A stretch of 64,000 nt of DNA from Liolophura sinensis (GCF_032854445.1 NC_088295.1:73498028-73562027), one strand, 5' to 3'. Counted from the stretch's first letter, positions 1-29,938 are shown. Program-made: numbers and translations. The notes: generated by a model not told the origin, from the letters alone.

Positions 1-35
1 CCCCAGTACTTGAAGTAGTGTACTGGACCCTTCAT

Positions 36-560
36 TTTCTAGGTCACATGGTTTGGCAGCAGTGTTGGATTATGTAGCAAATCGCTTAATCATCTTCTTC
101 TCAAGAACCACTGAATGGATTGTTCTAAAATTTGATATGCAGGTAAACTCATCCTAGCTGTAATAAGTTTGAGAAAATCATTGACTGTGAGGGCTCGCCA
201 TTAGTTGAAATTGAGATATCACAACAAGTTTGGAAATTTCAAATTTTTTAACGTATTCTGGTGTATTTTGAGGTGGTGATTTCGAATCTGCTCTTATTTT
301 TATTGCCTATCTTTGTAACTTTTTGAGATATAGTCAGAAAACTAGTTTAGTTACATAATTTTTAATGGTCTCTAACTCAAGAACAATGGGAGCTAGAAAT
401 CTGAAACTCACATGAAATTGTAGTCCAAAACATGCTCTTTCTGTAAACTGGAGGTTGATTTTAGCTACGATCAATAGTTTTTTTTGCTAGAAGTGTTTAA
501 ATGAGATCAACGTTTTTTCAGAAGTACGTATTTCAACCCATTGCAACTGAACTGATACAT
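36..560 (-). repeat. Dispersed repeat X, copy 1
   Basis: Read on the minus strand, this stretch aligns over most of its length with the two halves of a second copy at 35195-35297 and 39175-39605. Shared blocks include TTCTCAAGAACCACTGAA, the run around GTAACTTTTTGAGATATA, and AAGAGCATG near the middle. No ORF, tRNA-like head or terminal repeat is evident. The family is not recognised. This copy lies upstream of the first CUL1 exon visible in the window, so it is probably in a CUL1 intron. Confidence 0.7.
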
Positions 561-1131
561 GTGGTGTTTTAACTGGTTGCTTTCTACTGTAGTGTCCATG
601 ATTTTCAGAAGTGGTTGTTGGCTGAGACATATTTATTTTGTCTGTTATTTGGCAATGTACAGTAATAACTATGACAATGAATGACGTGGATCCCTGCGGA
701 AACTGCTTAATAGTTCTGGCTGTGTAGCTGTGAGTTCAGGTGTAGCTCAGGCCGGTATCCTGGTGAATTGTTTGTGACAAGGTCTGCCAGTATTATACCT
801 GTGAATGGTCGTTAGTGCTCTGCCCGGCTTCCTCCAGTCATTAGGAGTACAGTGTAAAACGCTGAGGAAATAAGTAAATACTGTTGCCTTGGTAACCACA
901 TTGTCAATTTTCCCATGTATACTTAATACATGTACATGTATGCAAAGGACATTTGCATTTTTTGGGGTCTATTTTGAGTCTAAATAAATCTCTCCCTGAA
1001 AACAGGAGCACTATTTTAAGACCAGAAAATGGTATGGAAGATCTTCATTGCTCTTGTCAGGCAGAAACTGTTTTGCTGCTCCTACATGTACATGTATGTA
1101 GTTTATGATGTTGACCTTGACATTTGTTCAG

Positions 1132-18540
<17,409 letters not shown>

Positions 18541-19212
18541 TGAAATTTGGAACATGTAGTCTTTTAGATTGTTATTTTTTAAGTTTGAATGCAACAGGGA
18601 TAGCATTGCAGCTTGTTCATACAGACTTTTCTTTGAGGTGGCATTTTCTTTTGTCTTCTGCACATGGTATTTGTGTGGATGACGCAGTTTTCCCAAAAAA
18701 CAAAACAAAAAGGAAACATGTCTGTCTTCATTCTTAGCCCTGTCAGCAAAGAAACAACTACATCTTGTTCCCCATTGATAGTGCATTTCCCTTTGTTTAT
18801 GAAAATCTCATAAGTGCTGTTGACCTCACTCAGTATCATGCTTTAGTTGTCGGTTATCTCCCCTTAGACATGTCACCCGCTCAACTTCATGCCTAGTCAG
18901 ACAGCTCTTTATGGGTGATGATTAGGTCTTTCATACAACTGTTAACCATGTAAAAGTCCAAAATAGTTGCTAAGGGTCATTTATTGGTGTATTATATCAA
19001 AAATATTAATTATTACTTAATTTGGCTTTAACAAAGCTGAAAGCCTTCTGTTTGGAGAAGCTGAATTGTAATCCAGTTCATGACATTGGGTTTGTTGTAA
19101 AAACCTATTGAGTACTAATGACACTGAAAGGAAAGAAACTCGGTATGCTCTAGTCGACACTTTTGAAAACATCAGCAAAATTTTCTTCAAACTTTTAAAA
19201 TTTGGTAATAAA
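18541..19212 (+). other. CUL1: CUL1 3' UTR and possible poly(A) signal
   Basis: This AT-rich sequence follows the CUL1 stop at 18538-18540 and has no credible ORF. The first clear AATAAA on the plus strand is at 19207-19212. A nearer non-canonical signal cannot be excluded, so the true 3' end is uncertain. Confidence 0.4.
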
Positions 19213-19716
19213 ATTTGACATATGACTCTCTTTGTTGACCTGCTTTGTATTTTTTATGAAACAAAAAATGGATCAAGCTGCATATTTTTCATATTTGGTA
19301 GGTGAATAATGTAGAAAGGAAGACAAACCTAAGATGTGGTAAGGCAAGCATATAACTGTTTTATTCAACTCCCTGAAACATTGATTTAGACTGGGATTCC
19401 TGTCATTAAAAAGATAGAAGTCGGATGTAGTGTGCCCAAACAAAATGGGAGCCCTGTATAAATGTATATTTATATTTAACCTCTATGAGTACAGACGGCA
19501 GACTTTAGCCTGGGGCAAGTTTGAGCCTTCAAAAGTGTAAATATAAGTTAACTGGTTTGAAAATCTATATTCTGTATTTTTTTTTTCTTTGTTTTTTAAA
19601 TTCCTGTATCCCAGGCCTGTAAATACAAACTTAAAACAGATAATGCGTATTGTGATTTGTCCGTTGTGTGATATTGTGTGAAGCGTACAAGGATTGGTGG
19701 CATCAAAGGTTGAAGG

Positions 19717-19982
19717 GGGCCTCCATGGCTTAGTTGGTTAGTGTGCTAGTGCAGTGTAATGACCCAAGAGCCTCTCACCAATGCAGTTGCTGTGAGTTCA
19801 AGTCCTGTTCATGCTGGTTTCCCCTCTGGCTGTACGTAGGAAGGTCTTGCAGAAACCTGCGGATAGTTGTGGGTTTTCCCTGGGCTCTGCCCGGTTTCCA
19901 CCCACCATAATGCTGGTGGCCATCGTATAAGTAAAATATTTTTGAGTACGGCGTAAAACACCAATGAAATAAATAAATAAAT
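19717..19982 (+). mobile_element. Full-length family I SINE
   Basis: The head GGGCCTCCATGGCTTAGTTG is followed by GTTAGTGTGCTAGTGCAGTG, the family body, and a tail ending GGCGTAAAACACCAATGAAA plus (TAAA)n. The flanks AAGGTTGAA and AAGGGTGAA may be a short target-site duplication. It lies downstream of CUL1. Confidence 0.9.
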
Positions 19983-20029
19983 ACAAGGGTGAAATGCTTG
20001 GTTTGTGGGAAAAGGTACCCGACTACTAG

Positions 20030-20335
20030 ATCAGACCGCTTCGGTGGTTGGAGTTCCGCCTCCTAGGCAAGAGACATGAGATCAAATCAGAGTCTAGTCA
20101 TACCAAAGATATTAAAAACGCTACTTGTTACTGCCTCACTTGGTGCTTAGAACTGAGACGTTAGAGAAAGGAAATGTGACTGTTTGGCCCAGTGTCCGTA
20201 TAATGTAATTGCGTATTGTGTCTTGTCGGTGTCTTTGGTGTCTGGAGCACTTTGGCGTCCTGGACGACGCTATGACACAGAAGCCTCTCACCTTTCCAGT
20301 ATGCCTGATGGTGCCTGGCTTGTTGTGCTAATGCT
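20030..20335 (+). mobile_element. Family III SINE-like element, copy 1
   Basis: It shares a run of blocks with the copy at 48370-48795: CTTCGGTGGT..., GCGT/TTCCGCCTC, ATCAGA..., TTGTTACTGC / TCGTTGCTGC, CACTTGGTGCT / CTCTTGGTGCT, then GAGA(C/T)GTTAGAG and TGGCC.GTGTC.GTATAAT. The start has a tRNA-like A-box feel but is too diverged to assign. A tail like the family II 3' end (GACGTTAAACCCCAAGTACT) occurs at about 20694-20713 and may belong to it. Confidence 0.55.
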
Positions 20336-21039
20336 GTTAAGCTGGAAAAGCTTACTGATTTAAAATGTGACTCAGGGTCTGGATCTCAAAAGAAAAGATT
20401 GTGGGAAAGAGATGCCTCTAGTAAATTATTTTTAGTTGTTGCAGCACCTTCTTTCTTCCACACATTTATCAAGATTCATTGTATGTTACTACCTCTGGAG
20501 ACCATGGTCATTAATTGGAAGCTTTGACAGTATGGCCTAGCAGATCACATCATTGAAAAGACAAGTTCGGCATATGAAATAACTCCTGCGCAGTTTGGCA
20601 AAACTTCATCTGTCGTGTGCTGTGGTCTAATCTGATGATAGTCATCCGATATCATAGAGAAAAGTGCAACACCGTTGGTACGTAAAAAGTTCGACGTTAA
20701 ACCCCAAGTACTCACTCAGAGTTCAGATGTCAATGTTTATGTGGAAAGGGTCTGTTACAGACTTTATTGGAGTGTGCTTCAGTGTCTGGCACTAGACAAC
20801 TGTGGTATTAGTGAAAAATTCTCGAGTGCCACTTGGCTTTCAGCAGTATGAAATGTTTTACGTTTTTCAGAGTCAGACTTCACACACGTTTTTTGAATAA
20901 ATAAAGCAACAATGAGGAAAGGTTTTCACCCTCTGAAAACTATGGTGGAATGCTATTTAGTCTGGTCAGTCCATTTTTTACAACTGGTGGGTTGGTGAGA
21001 CCCTATATATACTGATAACTTCATTATCAGTTGGACAAA

Positions 21040-22905
21040 TTTGACACTGATGATCCCAATCTATGACGAACCGTACACTGAGAACCTGACTGTATGATAA
21101 ACCTGACACTCGTGATCCCAATCTATGACGAACCGTACACTGAGAACCTGACTGTGTGATAAACCTGACACTCGCGATCCCAGTCTATGAGGAAGCGTAC
21201 ACTGATACACTGACTGTGTAATAAACCTGACACTCGTGATCCCAGTCTATGACGAACCGTACACTGAGAACCTGACTGTGATAAACCTAACACTCGTAAT
21301 CCCAGTCTATGACGAACCGTACACTCATAACCTCACTGTGTGAGAAAGTTGACATTGATGATTCAACCTTGACCCAGGAACATCTCACCAATGCTGTCCC
21401 TGTGAGTCCAGTTCATGCTTACTTCCTTTCCGGCCTTATGTTATTTATTTTGTTTATTTGATTGGTGTTTTACGCCGTACTCAAGAATATTTCACTTATT
21501 CGACGGCGGTCAGCATTATGGTGAACGGAAACCCAGCAGAATCATCCGGCCGTATGTGGGAAGGCCTGCCACCAAACTGCAGATGGCCATTATTTCCGCC
21601 CACTATAATGTTAGCCATTTGGTTTTTGAGTATCAAATAAATACATGATCCCAAGCTGAGACAAACTGTATACTAATAACCTCAGTTTGTGAGAAACCTC
21701 ACAGTGATGACCTCAGTCTGTGACAAACCTGACACTGATGACCTCAGTCTGTGACAAACCTGACACTGATGGCCAGGACACTGATGACCTCAGCCTGTGA
21801 CAAACCTGAAAGTATGTCAATGATCCCAATTTAAAACGAACCACATACTGATGACAAACCTAATACTAATGTCAATGATTCCAATTTGAGATGAGACATA
21901 TACTGATGACAAACCTTACATTGATGACCTCAGTCTGTGACAAACCTTACATTGATGACCTCAGTCTGTGAGAAACCTGACACGGAAGACCTCAGTCTGT
22001 GACAAATCTTACAACGATGACCTAAATCTGTGACAAACCTCATACTAATGACCTCAGTGTGTGACAAACCTCACAGTGATGACCTCAGTCTGTGGCAAAC
22101 CTCACAGTGATGACCTCAGTCTGTGACAAACCTCACACTGATAACCTCAATCTGTGACAAACCTTAAAACGATGACCCCAGTCTGTGACAAACCTCACAC
22201 TGATAACCTCAATCTGTGACAAACCTTAAAACGATGAACCCAGTCTGTGACAAACCTCACACTGATAACCTCAGTGTGTGACAAATCTTACAACGATGAC
22301 CTAAATCTGTGACAAACTTCATACTGATGACCTCAGTCTGTGACACTCACACTGATAACCTCAGTGTGTGACAAATCTTACAACGATGATCTAGATCTGT
22401 GACAAACTTTACACTTTTGACCTCAGTGTGTGACAAACTCACACTGATAACCTCAATCTGTGACAAACCATACAACGATGACCCCAATCTGTGACAAACC
22501 TCACACTAATGACCTCAGTGTGTGACAAACCTCACACTGATGACCTCAGTGTGTGACAAACCTCATACTGATGACCTCAGTGTGTGACAAACCTCACACT
22601 GATGACCTCAGTGTGTGACAAACCTCATACTGATGACCTCAGTGTGTGATAAACCTCATACTGATGACCTCAGTGTGTGACAAACCTGACACTGATGACC
22701 TCAGTGTGTGACAAACCTCATACTGATGACCTCAGTGTGTGACAAACCTCATACTGATGACCTCAGTGTGTGACAAACCTCATACTGATGACCTCAGTGT
22801 GTGCCAAACCTCATACTGATGACCTCAGTATGTGACAAACCTCACACTGATGACCTCATTTTGGGACAAACTCACACTGAAAACCTCAGTCTGTGCCAAC
22901 CCTAA
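21040..22905 (+). repeat. ~31-bp minisatellite with a SINE inside
   Basis: Units close to GATGACCTCAGTGTGTGACAAACCTCATACT are repeated many times. They are irregular from about 21040 to 22500 and nearly perfect from about 22500 to 22850. An earlier, longer variant (GATCCCAATCTATGACGAAC, then CGTACACTGAGAACCTGACT) forms the left part. A composite SINE interrupts the array at 21369-21650. Confidence 0.9.
21369..21650. mobile_element. Composite of two family I SINE pieces in opposite orientation
   Basis: A plus-strand head and body (TTGACCCAGGAACATCTCACC to TTTCCGGCC, ending about 21436) is interrupted by a minus-strand tail and body (about 21440-21548: TTTATTTGATTGGTGTTTTA, CGCCGTACTCAAGAATATTT). 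The plus-strand body then resumes at GGCCGTATGTGGGAAGGCCT. The simplest reading is one SINE inserted into another. Confidence 0.75.
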
Positions 22906-22919
22906 CCCCAGTTTCAATT

Positions 22920-23386
22920 TGCCTGAATTAACAATTTAACATCAATGAACTCATTCGGTACTAAACCTTTCTATAGGCTCTATATAACATAACCTCTGAA
23001 TTCTTGATCCCGATGTGTTTTAGTTGGAATCATCTTTCCGATTAAATTTAGGACTCGACCTTGACAAAGCTTGCAACAGGTCGCACGTAAAGTTACATAT
23101 ATGGCTCTTTAAATGCCTGTTAAACATGACCTATTACAAGACTGGCCGAATCACACGTGTTCTGAGGTGGAATTAATGACATAGAAAACTCTAACACATT
23201 GGAATGCTTACCAAGGCTTTTCAGACCTTAGTGAAAAAAAATATTGTGATGTCTTCGTTTTTCAGAGTATTTCTACTGGATCTTTAATTCATATACAATC
23301 AATGCAGGACATGAAATCACTGTGCTGTCATGGTGATCAAGGTAGTGGCTTGGCTGTCTTTGTACAGTGTAGGCCTACAAACGGTT
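22920..23386. other. Spacer between minisatellite and EF-hand gene A; nothing identified
   Basis: No exon, repeat or hairpin is apparent. On the minus strand this is the 3' flank of gene A; an ATTAAA near 23284-23289 (minus) could serve as its poly(A) signal. Confidence 0.35.
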
Positions 23387-26300
23387 TCAGTCATCAAACA
23401 GGCCATCCCAAGATTGTCGGAACTCAGTTTTACTTATTTGCTGATCTCCTGAAAGAAACATTTTAAAAAACGGTGTCAGTAAGTGACTAAAATTGGTATT
23501 ATTTTTTTTTTCACTTAGTGCAATTTTTAATATTTAAATTCAGTACATCCGAAGTACTTCGTCTCTTTTTGCAGTATGTTCTCAGGCTCATTCGCCCAAA
23601 GCTCTGTATTCAGAAATACCGACTGACTCCTGGCAAATAAGCCAGAGTTCGAAACCAGCTCTGGCTGATTCCTCTGTGGTTCAGGTGGATAGTACTAACG
23701 TACGTGGTAGCTTACTCCGTTTACTATGAATTTTCAACCAATAAACCTGGCCGCTGTTATTGACATCAGGTGAAAAAATCTTAAGTTCTTCGTTAAACGC
23801 CAGTGATAAAAAATAAGCAAACTGGAATCTGAATATTTATTGCTTCATAATAATATGTCACGTGCTAGAATTGTTCCAACTTATATTTGTGCTTCTAGAC
23901 AAGGCATCTGGACCACGAAGCTATCACTTAAGCCGCAGTTAGTCTTTATTTACAAAACATTTTGCTAAGTTTAAATGGTAACAAACCTTAAGAAGTATTA
24001 TTTTAATACTAAAGATATACATGGTAGTTTATGACAAACTAAATATTAACTATGACAAGCAAATCTACGTTAAAAATAATGTAATAAGTTAAGTTCAACT
24101 TAAGCCTAAGATAGCTTCGTGATCCTGGGGACAGTGAGTTAAAGGCAAACAGTTTTACAGAAGATTGGTTGCCATATTGCGTGTCCATGAGTTTCAAATT
24201 TAAACTACATATTTTACAAAGTGGGAGTCACGAATGTTCGCCCTTGAAAAAGAGGATAGAATACACTTGACTTCAAATGAGGAACTGACTCCGAGATTTG
24301 TCCAAATAAGCACACATACCATTGTTGTCGAAGGTGTTGAAGAGATGTCTGAGGTCAGGCACGTCCTGAATAAAACCGTCATCATTCACATCGAACAGAT
24401 GGAAGACTATTCTGGGGTCTTTGTCACCATCCGTGTTATCATCCCAGTCATCACGATCCCAGCCCGTGGTGAATTCATACTGGTCTACCTTCTGATCACC
24501 TTATCACACAATATATGTATCGAAAGTCAGTTTTGACTCTACCGAAATTCCGTCGTAGAAAGAATGGTATACTGGTGTAAAACTTTTCTTGTATAGAAAT
24601 TAATCACGTGAATAATAATGACATTACTCTTGACTGTCAAATTTTACTGGACGGGAAGACATGGGAGAATGCATAGTATACGATTGTAACATTTGGTTTA
24701 AATAACTTTATCCTCTTAAATTAAACAGCATTACTCATGAATGTAATTTAGGTATGGAAAGGAAACCCTTGCGAAATGCATGGTATACGAGTATACAATG
24801 AAAATAATATTTGACTGGACAGGAGGACAGGAGAATGCATAGTGCGCAGTTTACCCTATAGTTTCATTTGTTGTGGATGTGTTGTATTCTTATTTCATGG
24901 AAACGATCAGCATTAATTTAGTACTTTGGGATTTGTGATCTGGGTAGTTTTATACATGATATGTTAAAATGTCAGATATTAACACATGACGGAGTGACGT
25001 GTAATAAATGAATGAGCATGGCTTTACGATGCCGGGGCAATATTTCCACCACATCATGAACATGACGTGTAATGAATGGATGAGTATGGCTTTACGGTGC
25101 CTTGGCAATATGTCCGCCACATCATGAACATGACGTGTAATGAATGGATGAATATGGCTTTACGATGCCGGGGCAATATTTCCGCCACATCATGAACATG
25201 GCGTGTAATGAATGGATGGATATGGCTTTACGGTGCCTTGGCAATATTTCCACCACATCATGAACATGACGTGTAATGAATGGATGAATATGGCTTTACG
25301 ATGCCTTGGCAATATGTCCGCCACATCATGAACATGACGTGTAATGAATGGATGAATATGGCTTTACGATGCCTTGGTAATATTTCCGCCACATCATGAA
25401 CATGGCGTGTAATGAATGGATGGATATGGCTTTAACGATGCCTTGGCAATATTTCCGCCACATCATGAACATGACGTGTAAGGAATGGATGAATATGGCT
25501 TTATGATGACTTGGCAGTATTTCCGCCACATCACGAACATGACGTGTAATGAATGGATGAATATGGCTTTACGATGCCTTGCCAATATTTCCGCCACATC
25601 ATGAACATGACGTGTAATGAATGGATGAATATGGCTTTACGATGCCTTGCCAATATTTCCGCCACATCATGAACATGACGTGTAATGAATGGATAAATAT
25701 GGCTTTACGGTGCCTTGGCAATATTTCCGCCACATTATGAACATGACGTGTAATGAATGGATGGATATGGCTTTACGGTGCCTTGGCAATATTTCCGCCA
25801 CATCATGAACATGACGTGTAAGGAATGGATGAATATGGCTTTATGATGACTTGGCAGTATTTCCGCCACATCATGAACATGACGTGTAATGATAATGTTT
25901 CAAATTTGACGACTTTGTGACTTTTCTTTCCCGATTTAATTACTTTACAAAACCACCTCAAATGGATATCAATTCACCATTCTTATTATGCTGATGCCTA
26001 CTCGTCCACAAAAAACGTTGAAGGCGACATTAAACTCCAAATAAAAAATAAAATTTAATAAACGTGGTAGCGAATATTTCATGGGCGGTACAAGATAATT
26101 TCACTGGACAATGGGAAATTCAAAATGCAAAATTTGTGTGCCTAACTAACAGAAAATTGTTGCATTTCCCACATTTTCTTTTTGGAACATACTGTTTTAA
26201 GGAACTTAATGCAATGAGCAACACATATGTGTTATATTTTGCTTTACGCCACCTCAACAGCTTCCAAAATTTATGAGCGCCAAAACATTATCATTTAGAG

Positions 26301-29300
26301 ATAATCTGATTTTTAAGATGTAGTAAGACGTAATAAAATAGCTATACCGGTAGTATCCCAATGATCAAAGATGGCATCGAACTCCGTCTCTGTTAGGTGA
26401 TCGTCTCCATCTACATCAGCGTTCCGGAACAAATGGTTGTCACAGAAGACACTGAAACACATCGGTACGTAAAAATATACAATTAATGTGAATAAGAGAG
26501 AATGTTTAACTCAGGATTTTCTGTTGCCCTTATGTTAACCAATCGACATTAGTTCTCAATCCACGTGACCAGAGCATGAAGAAGCATCCTATAACATACA
26601 ATACAGATCCCTGTGTATTGAAAGTACCACATCTTTGTCAATCGACAATTTGTTTTATGCTTTCTATTTTAAATCGAAAACCAAACAGATGTAATCGCTT
26701 CAATGCCAGTGGAATGAAACACCCACATAACCTTTAATATATGTTACGGAAATCGGTCAGGAGATCTAATTGATGCGGCCGCACGTCCTCTTAGTCAAGA
26801 TTATAGTAAAGCATTAAAATAGGGAAAATATACCACAGTACTGTGCTTTTTTCATTTATATTTTTGGTAATTTTTTGATGATCGTATTAATCCAGTGAGG
26901 ACTTCCAGATGACTGATATTGAGGAATATACATGAAGATATGAAAGTCTAACTGTTCGAAATGGGGTGCAGTTTATCGACAGAAGTAGTCGATAGATCAA
27001 GAGTGTGTAATGACATTGCGTCTTCTGATTTCACCCTTTAGTAGGAATCGGATTAATATTTTCGCTATTTAGACATGACAAAATTAAAACTTTGTAATTC
27101 AGTGTCATGATTTTTGTCTGTTTTTAGAGATCTTGAATATTGAAAATTATACCGAATGTCAAGAAAAAATGCGCTTAGAACAAGTAAGATTACGATGAAA
27201 GTTATAATGAGAGTTAAAGATGTGAAAAAAAAATTAAAAACGCATAACAAGTGTTAAAGACAAATAATGTGTAATAAGAAAAGTATAGCAGGGATTTGAC
27301 ACATACGTGTATGATGAAGTAGATTTATGGATTGTGGTACTAGCAAACTTTTTCACGTGTGACATCATATGGTTGAATGTCAATTGAACGAATGTAGGAC
27401 CGCACAAATGGCGCCGTCGAATGAATTTAGCAGCCGAGACCCCAGAGTCCGGGGAACAAACCCGATTAACATACAAACGTTAACCACTCGTACACGATCA
27501 GCTCTTCCAGTTAAGAACCAACTGTCTTAAAGTAATGTGTAATAGAATGGTTTCGCCAGTATTATTGAAAAAAAAAACACATATTGTTTGCAGCTCTCGA
27601 AAACTGGGTGTTTCACATAACCAATAATAAAGTCAACGTTAATTTAAAAAAATGAAATTAAAAAAGAGAAGCATATGTTTAAAGTGATGTCACACACACT
27701 TCCTTCATTTTGAATCACCCTGACAATAGCTCGCGTTGGCTACATCCCGTTTTGACTGTTTTTGTCAAAACTGATAAGCCTAGTCGGCATTTCAAGAGTC
27801 TCGCAAGTTCACGCAGGTATAGACGAGACAAGGTGGGGGCTCTCGCAAACTAACGCAGGTAAAACTCGGGATTTTGTGGTAGCCGTTAGAGTGAATATAC
27901 ATCTTGTACAATCACGCTTCGTTAGTTTGCGAGAGCCTCCACTGTATCTCGTCTAATTCTTCGCGAACTCACGCGACTCCTGAAACGCCGACATGGCTTA
28001 TTGGAGTTACCTGTAGCATTAGAGAGCCCAGATCCGTCAACAATAACCCACTGACGTATTGCATGATCCCAGAACTTCCCAAGACGCGGAATTTGACAGC
28101 TTTTATCTGATTTGAGATATTTGTTTGGGGTGGTAAACATGTTCGCCACGGTGAACGGTTTCTCTTCAGTAAAAGTATCTGCGGGGGACACTAGCTCAGC
28201 TGTAACCTTTTAGTGAACATTTGCTCTGTAATCTTAAACATCTGTAATGTTAAACTGTCGTTTAACATTACCAAAGGAAAAAAAATTTTGGTTTCTAAAT
28301 GCTCTACTCAACAACTTTGTGAACTCTTATGAACACTTTCTCAGGTGAATGGTTTCTTTCTACACTTTTCCAATAATTCTGGTAAGCACATTCGATATTT
28401 GCGTTTATCCTACACGTGCGTTATAGAGGACATCAACAAGAATAGTCTAACTGTATCGAAGACGGTCAAATGCAAACAAGTAGGGCATTCAGTATTTGTC
28501 TTACTGATACAGCAAACAGCTTCGATCTTATCTAAGCGTTCACATCCCTCTTCATGACGTATCAGAATCTTATCTGTCCACCTAGATAGGCACACCTGTA
28601 GGTCACTGATTGACTAGCCTGTGACTCGCGACACCTGACACGCTAAACATTGGCACAAAGTTTTTTGGTGTCCATATTGGACATAACTGCTACTTTGTTT
28701 TGTAATTAATTCAATACCAAATTGCACCTAACGCGGGCTTTTCTTTGCTGAAAGATTTCACAAACGTTTTAATCTGTGCTCCCGGCATAATCTCCCCTTT
28801 ACATCTTCGTTCATGGACGCCAAATAAAAGTAATTGAAACAAAACATGACATTAATGAAAGTATGAGCAAACAAGTCAACCAATGTTAGAAAGAGTACTT
28901 CTGTCACTAGATATATGAAACAGATAATCCAAAGTGATTTCCAGGAGGAAACCCACGGCCACCCGCAGGTTGTTGGCAGACCTTCTCAGGTATGCCCGGA
29001 GAGGAAGCCAGCATGAAATGGACTTGAACTCACCCGCATTGGTGAGATGGGCACGGAGGACCCTCCAGCCACTTTTGTTCTGCTGTGTTACGAAAGGCAA
29101 CAGAAATGACTCCCAATATCTATTGTTACTGATGTTACGAGGCTAATATAGTAATTTTCACTGCTTCTTGCGAACTGTTTTTAAAAATTAAAATCACACT
29201 TGTGCTCCAATCATGACACAAACGTCTTTGTATTAGGTCAATCTTGTTAATACCATTACAGTTTGGAATTCACTATTTCCATGGAAAACAAGACGAATTG

Positions 29301-29411
29301 TACTATCTGGACTGTAAACTGACTTTGATAACCTTTCAGAAGGCCGGTATTTTTAGTAAAATATACTTACACCGCAAGCAAAGCAGCGAAAACAAAAATG
29401 ACCCCGTTCAT
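23387..29411 (-). CDS. Secreted four-EF-hand protein, gene A
   Basis: Four minus-strand exons, 29371-29411, 26348-26451, 24320-24499 and 23387-23448, join in phase (387 nt) to encode 128 residues plus TGA. All borders are GT-AG. A signal peptide (MNGVIFVFAALLAVVFC) leads into DNHLFRNADVDGDDHL. The EF-hand loops are DVDGDDHLTETE, DTTGDQKVDQYE, DVNDDGFIQDVP (no acidic residue at position 12) and DNNGDQQISKTE. Loops 2 and 4 are each split by an intron at the glycine codon. An acidic linker (WDRDDWDDNTDGDKDP) separates loops 2 and 3, and the protein ends FRQSWDGLFDD. Genes B and C share the exon pattern. Calcium binding outside the cell or in the secretory pathway is inferred from the signal peptide and loops. 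A role in biomineralisation is only a guess. I do not recognise a named family. Confidence 0.88.
23905..24142. mobile_element. Hairpin MITE, family GATCACGAAGC (copy in gene A)
   Basis: The left arm (GGACCACGAAGCTATCACTT) and right arm (CTAAGATAGCTTCGTGATCC) are inverted repeats. The same arms, better preserved, bound the element at 31684-31888. The interior is AT-rich with TTAAG motifs and no ORF. It lies in the last intron of gene A. Confidence 0.7.
24992..25895. repeat. 68-bp minisatellite in an intron of EF-hand gene A
   Basis: About thirteen units have the pattern GAACATGACGTGTAATGAAT, GGATGAATATGGCTTTACGA, TGCCTTGGCAATATTTCCGC, CACATCAT. The units differ at a few positions (GATGCC/GGTGCC, ATTTCC/TGTCC). 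The array lies between the exons at 24320-24499 and 26348-26451. An ORF across it is a repeat artefact. Confidence 0.93.
27769..28004. mobile_element. Long palindromic MITE in gene A intron 1
   Basis: Inverted arms of about 80 bp: the left runs ATAAGCCTAGTCGGCATTTC ... GGGGGCTCTCGCAAACTAAC, and the right runs GTTAGTTTGCGAGAGCCTCC ... GAAACGCCGACATGGCTTAT. The arms are imperfect but align throughout, with a loop of about 70 bp. There is no ORF. It looks like a foldback or MITE-type DNA element. Confidence 0.8.
28938..29062 (-). mobile_element. Family I SINE fragment
   Basis: The minus-strand body fragment includes GAGGAAACCCACGGCCACCC, GCAGGTTGTTGGCAGACCTT, GGAGAGGAAGCCAGCATGAA and CGCATTGGTGAGA as read on the plus strand. 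The tail and most of the tRNA-like head are missing. It lies in intron 1 of gene A. Confidence 0.8.
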
Positions 29412-29757
29412 TGTGTTCTAGCAGGCCTTGTTAGATGCACGTCCAACATTCGTGCGTTTTATATCGAGAAAGTAGGCTAAACCGCATTGATAAGTCGACC
29501 CCGTTACCACGAAGGACAAGGGCGTGATGGAGTTTAAACTGTTAGTAACCAGGTGTCGCTTTGTTCACAAGTGATTTTTCATTTTTTTGATCAAAAGCTC
29601 TCCTGGTCATTGAGTATACATTCGAGTGTGCAAATGATGGACAAAATCCGGATCCAATTGATCTCTATAAACGGCAGAATAATATCACTGTATGAATTCA
29701 ATGAAAATGTAACAGGCGTAAAAAAAAGCTTGCCCCTAATTTGCTATATATTTTTGT

Positions 29758-29938
29758 GGGGCCTCCGTGGCTCAGTTGGTTAGCGCGCTAGCGCAGCGTA
29801 ATGACCCAGGAGCCTCTCACCAATGCGGTCGCTCATGCTGGCTTTCCCCGCCGACCATACGTGGGAAGGTCTGGCAGCAACCTGCTGGCTGCCGTCGTAT
29901 ACGACGTAAAAACACCAGTGAAATAAATAAATAAATAA
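29758..29938 (+). mobile_element. Family I SINE with intact tRNA-like head and internal deletions
   Basis: The head GGGGCCTCCGTGGCTCAGTT followed by GGTTAGCGCGCTAGCGCAGC is the best preserved in the window. The body then skips parts of the consensus and ends ACACCAGTGAAATAAATAAA. It lies about 350 bp upstream of the gene A start codon, on the opposite strand. Confidence 0.88.

Noticed and set aside
29758-29800. Possible functional tRNA gene
   Set aside because: The tRNA-like part is the head of a family I SINE; the fold and 3' half of a mature tRNA are not present.
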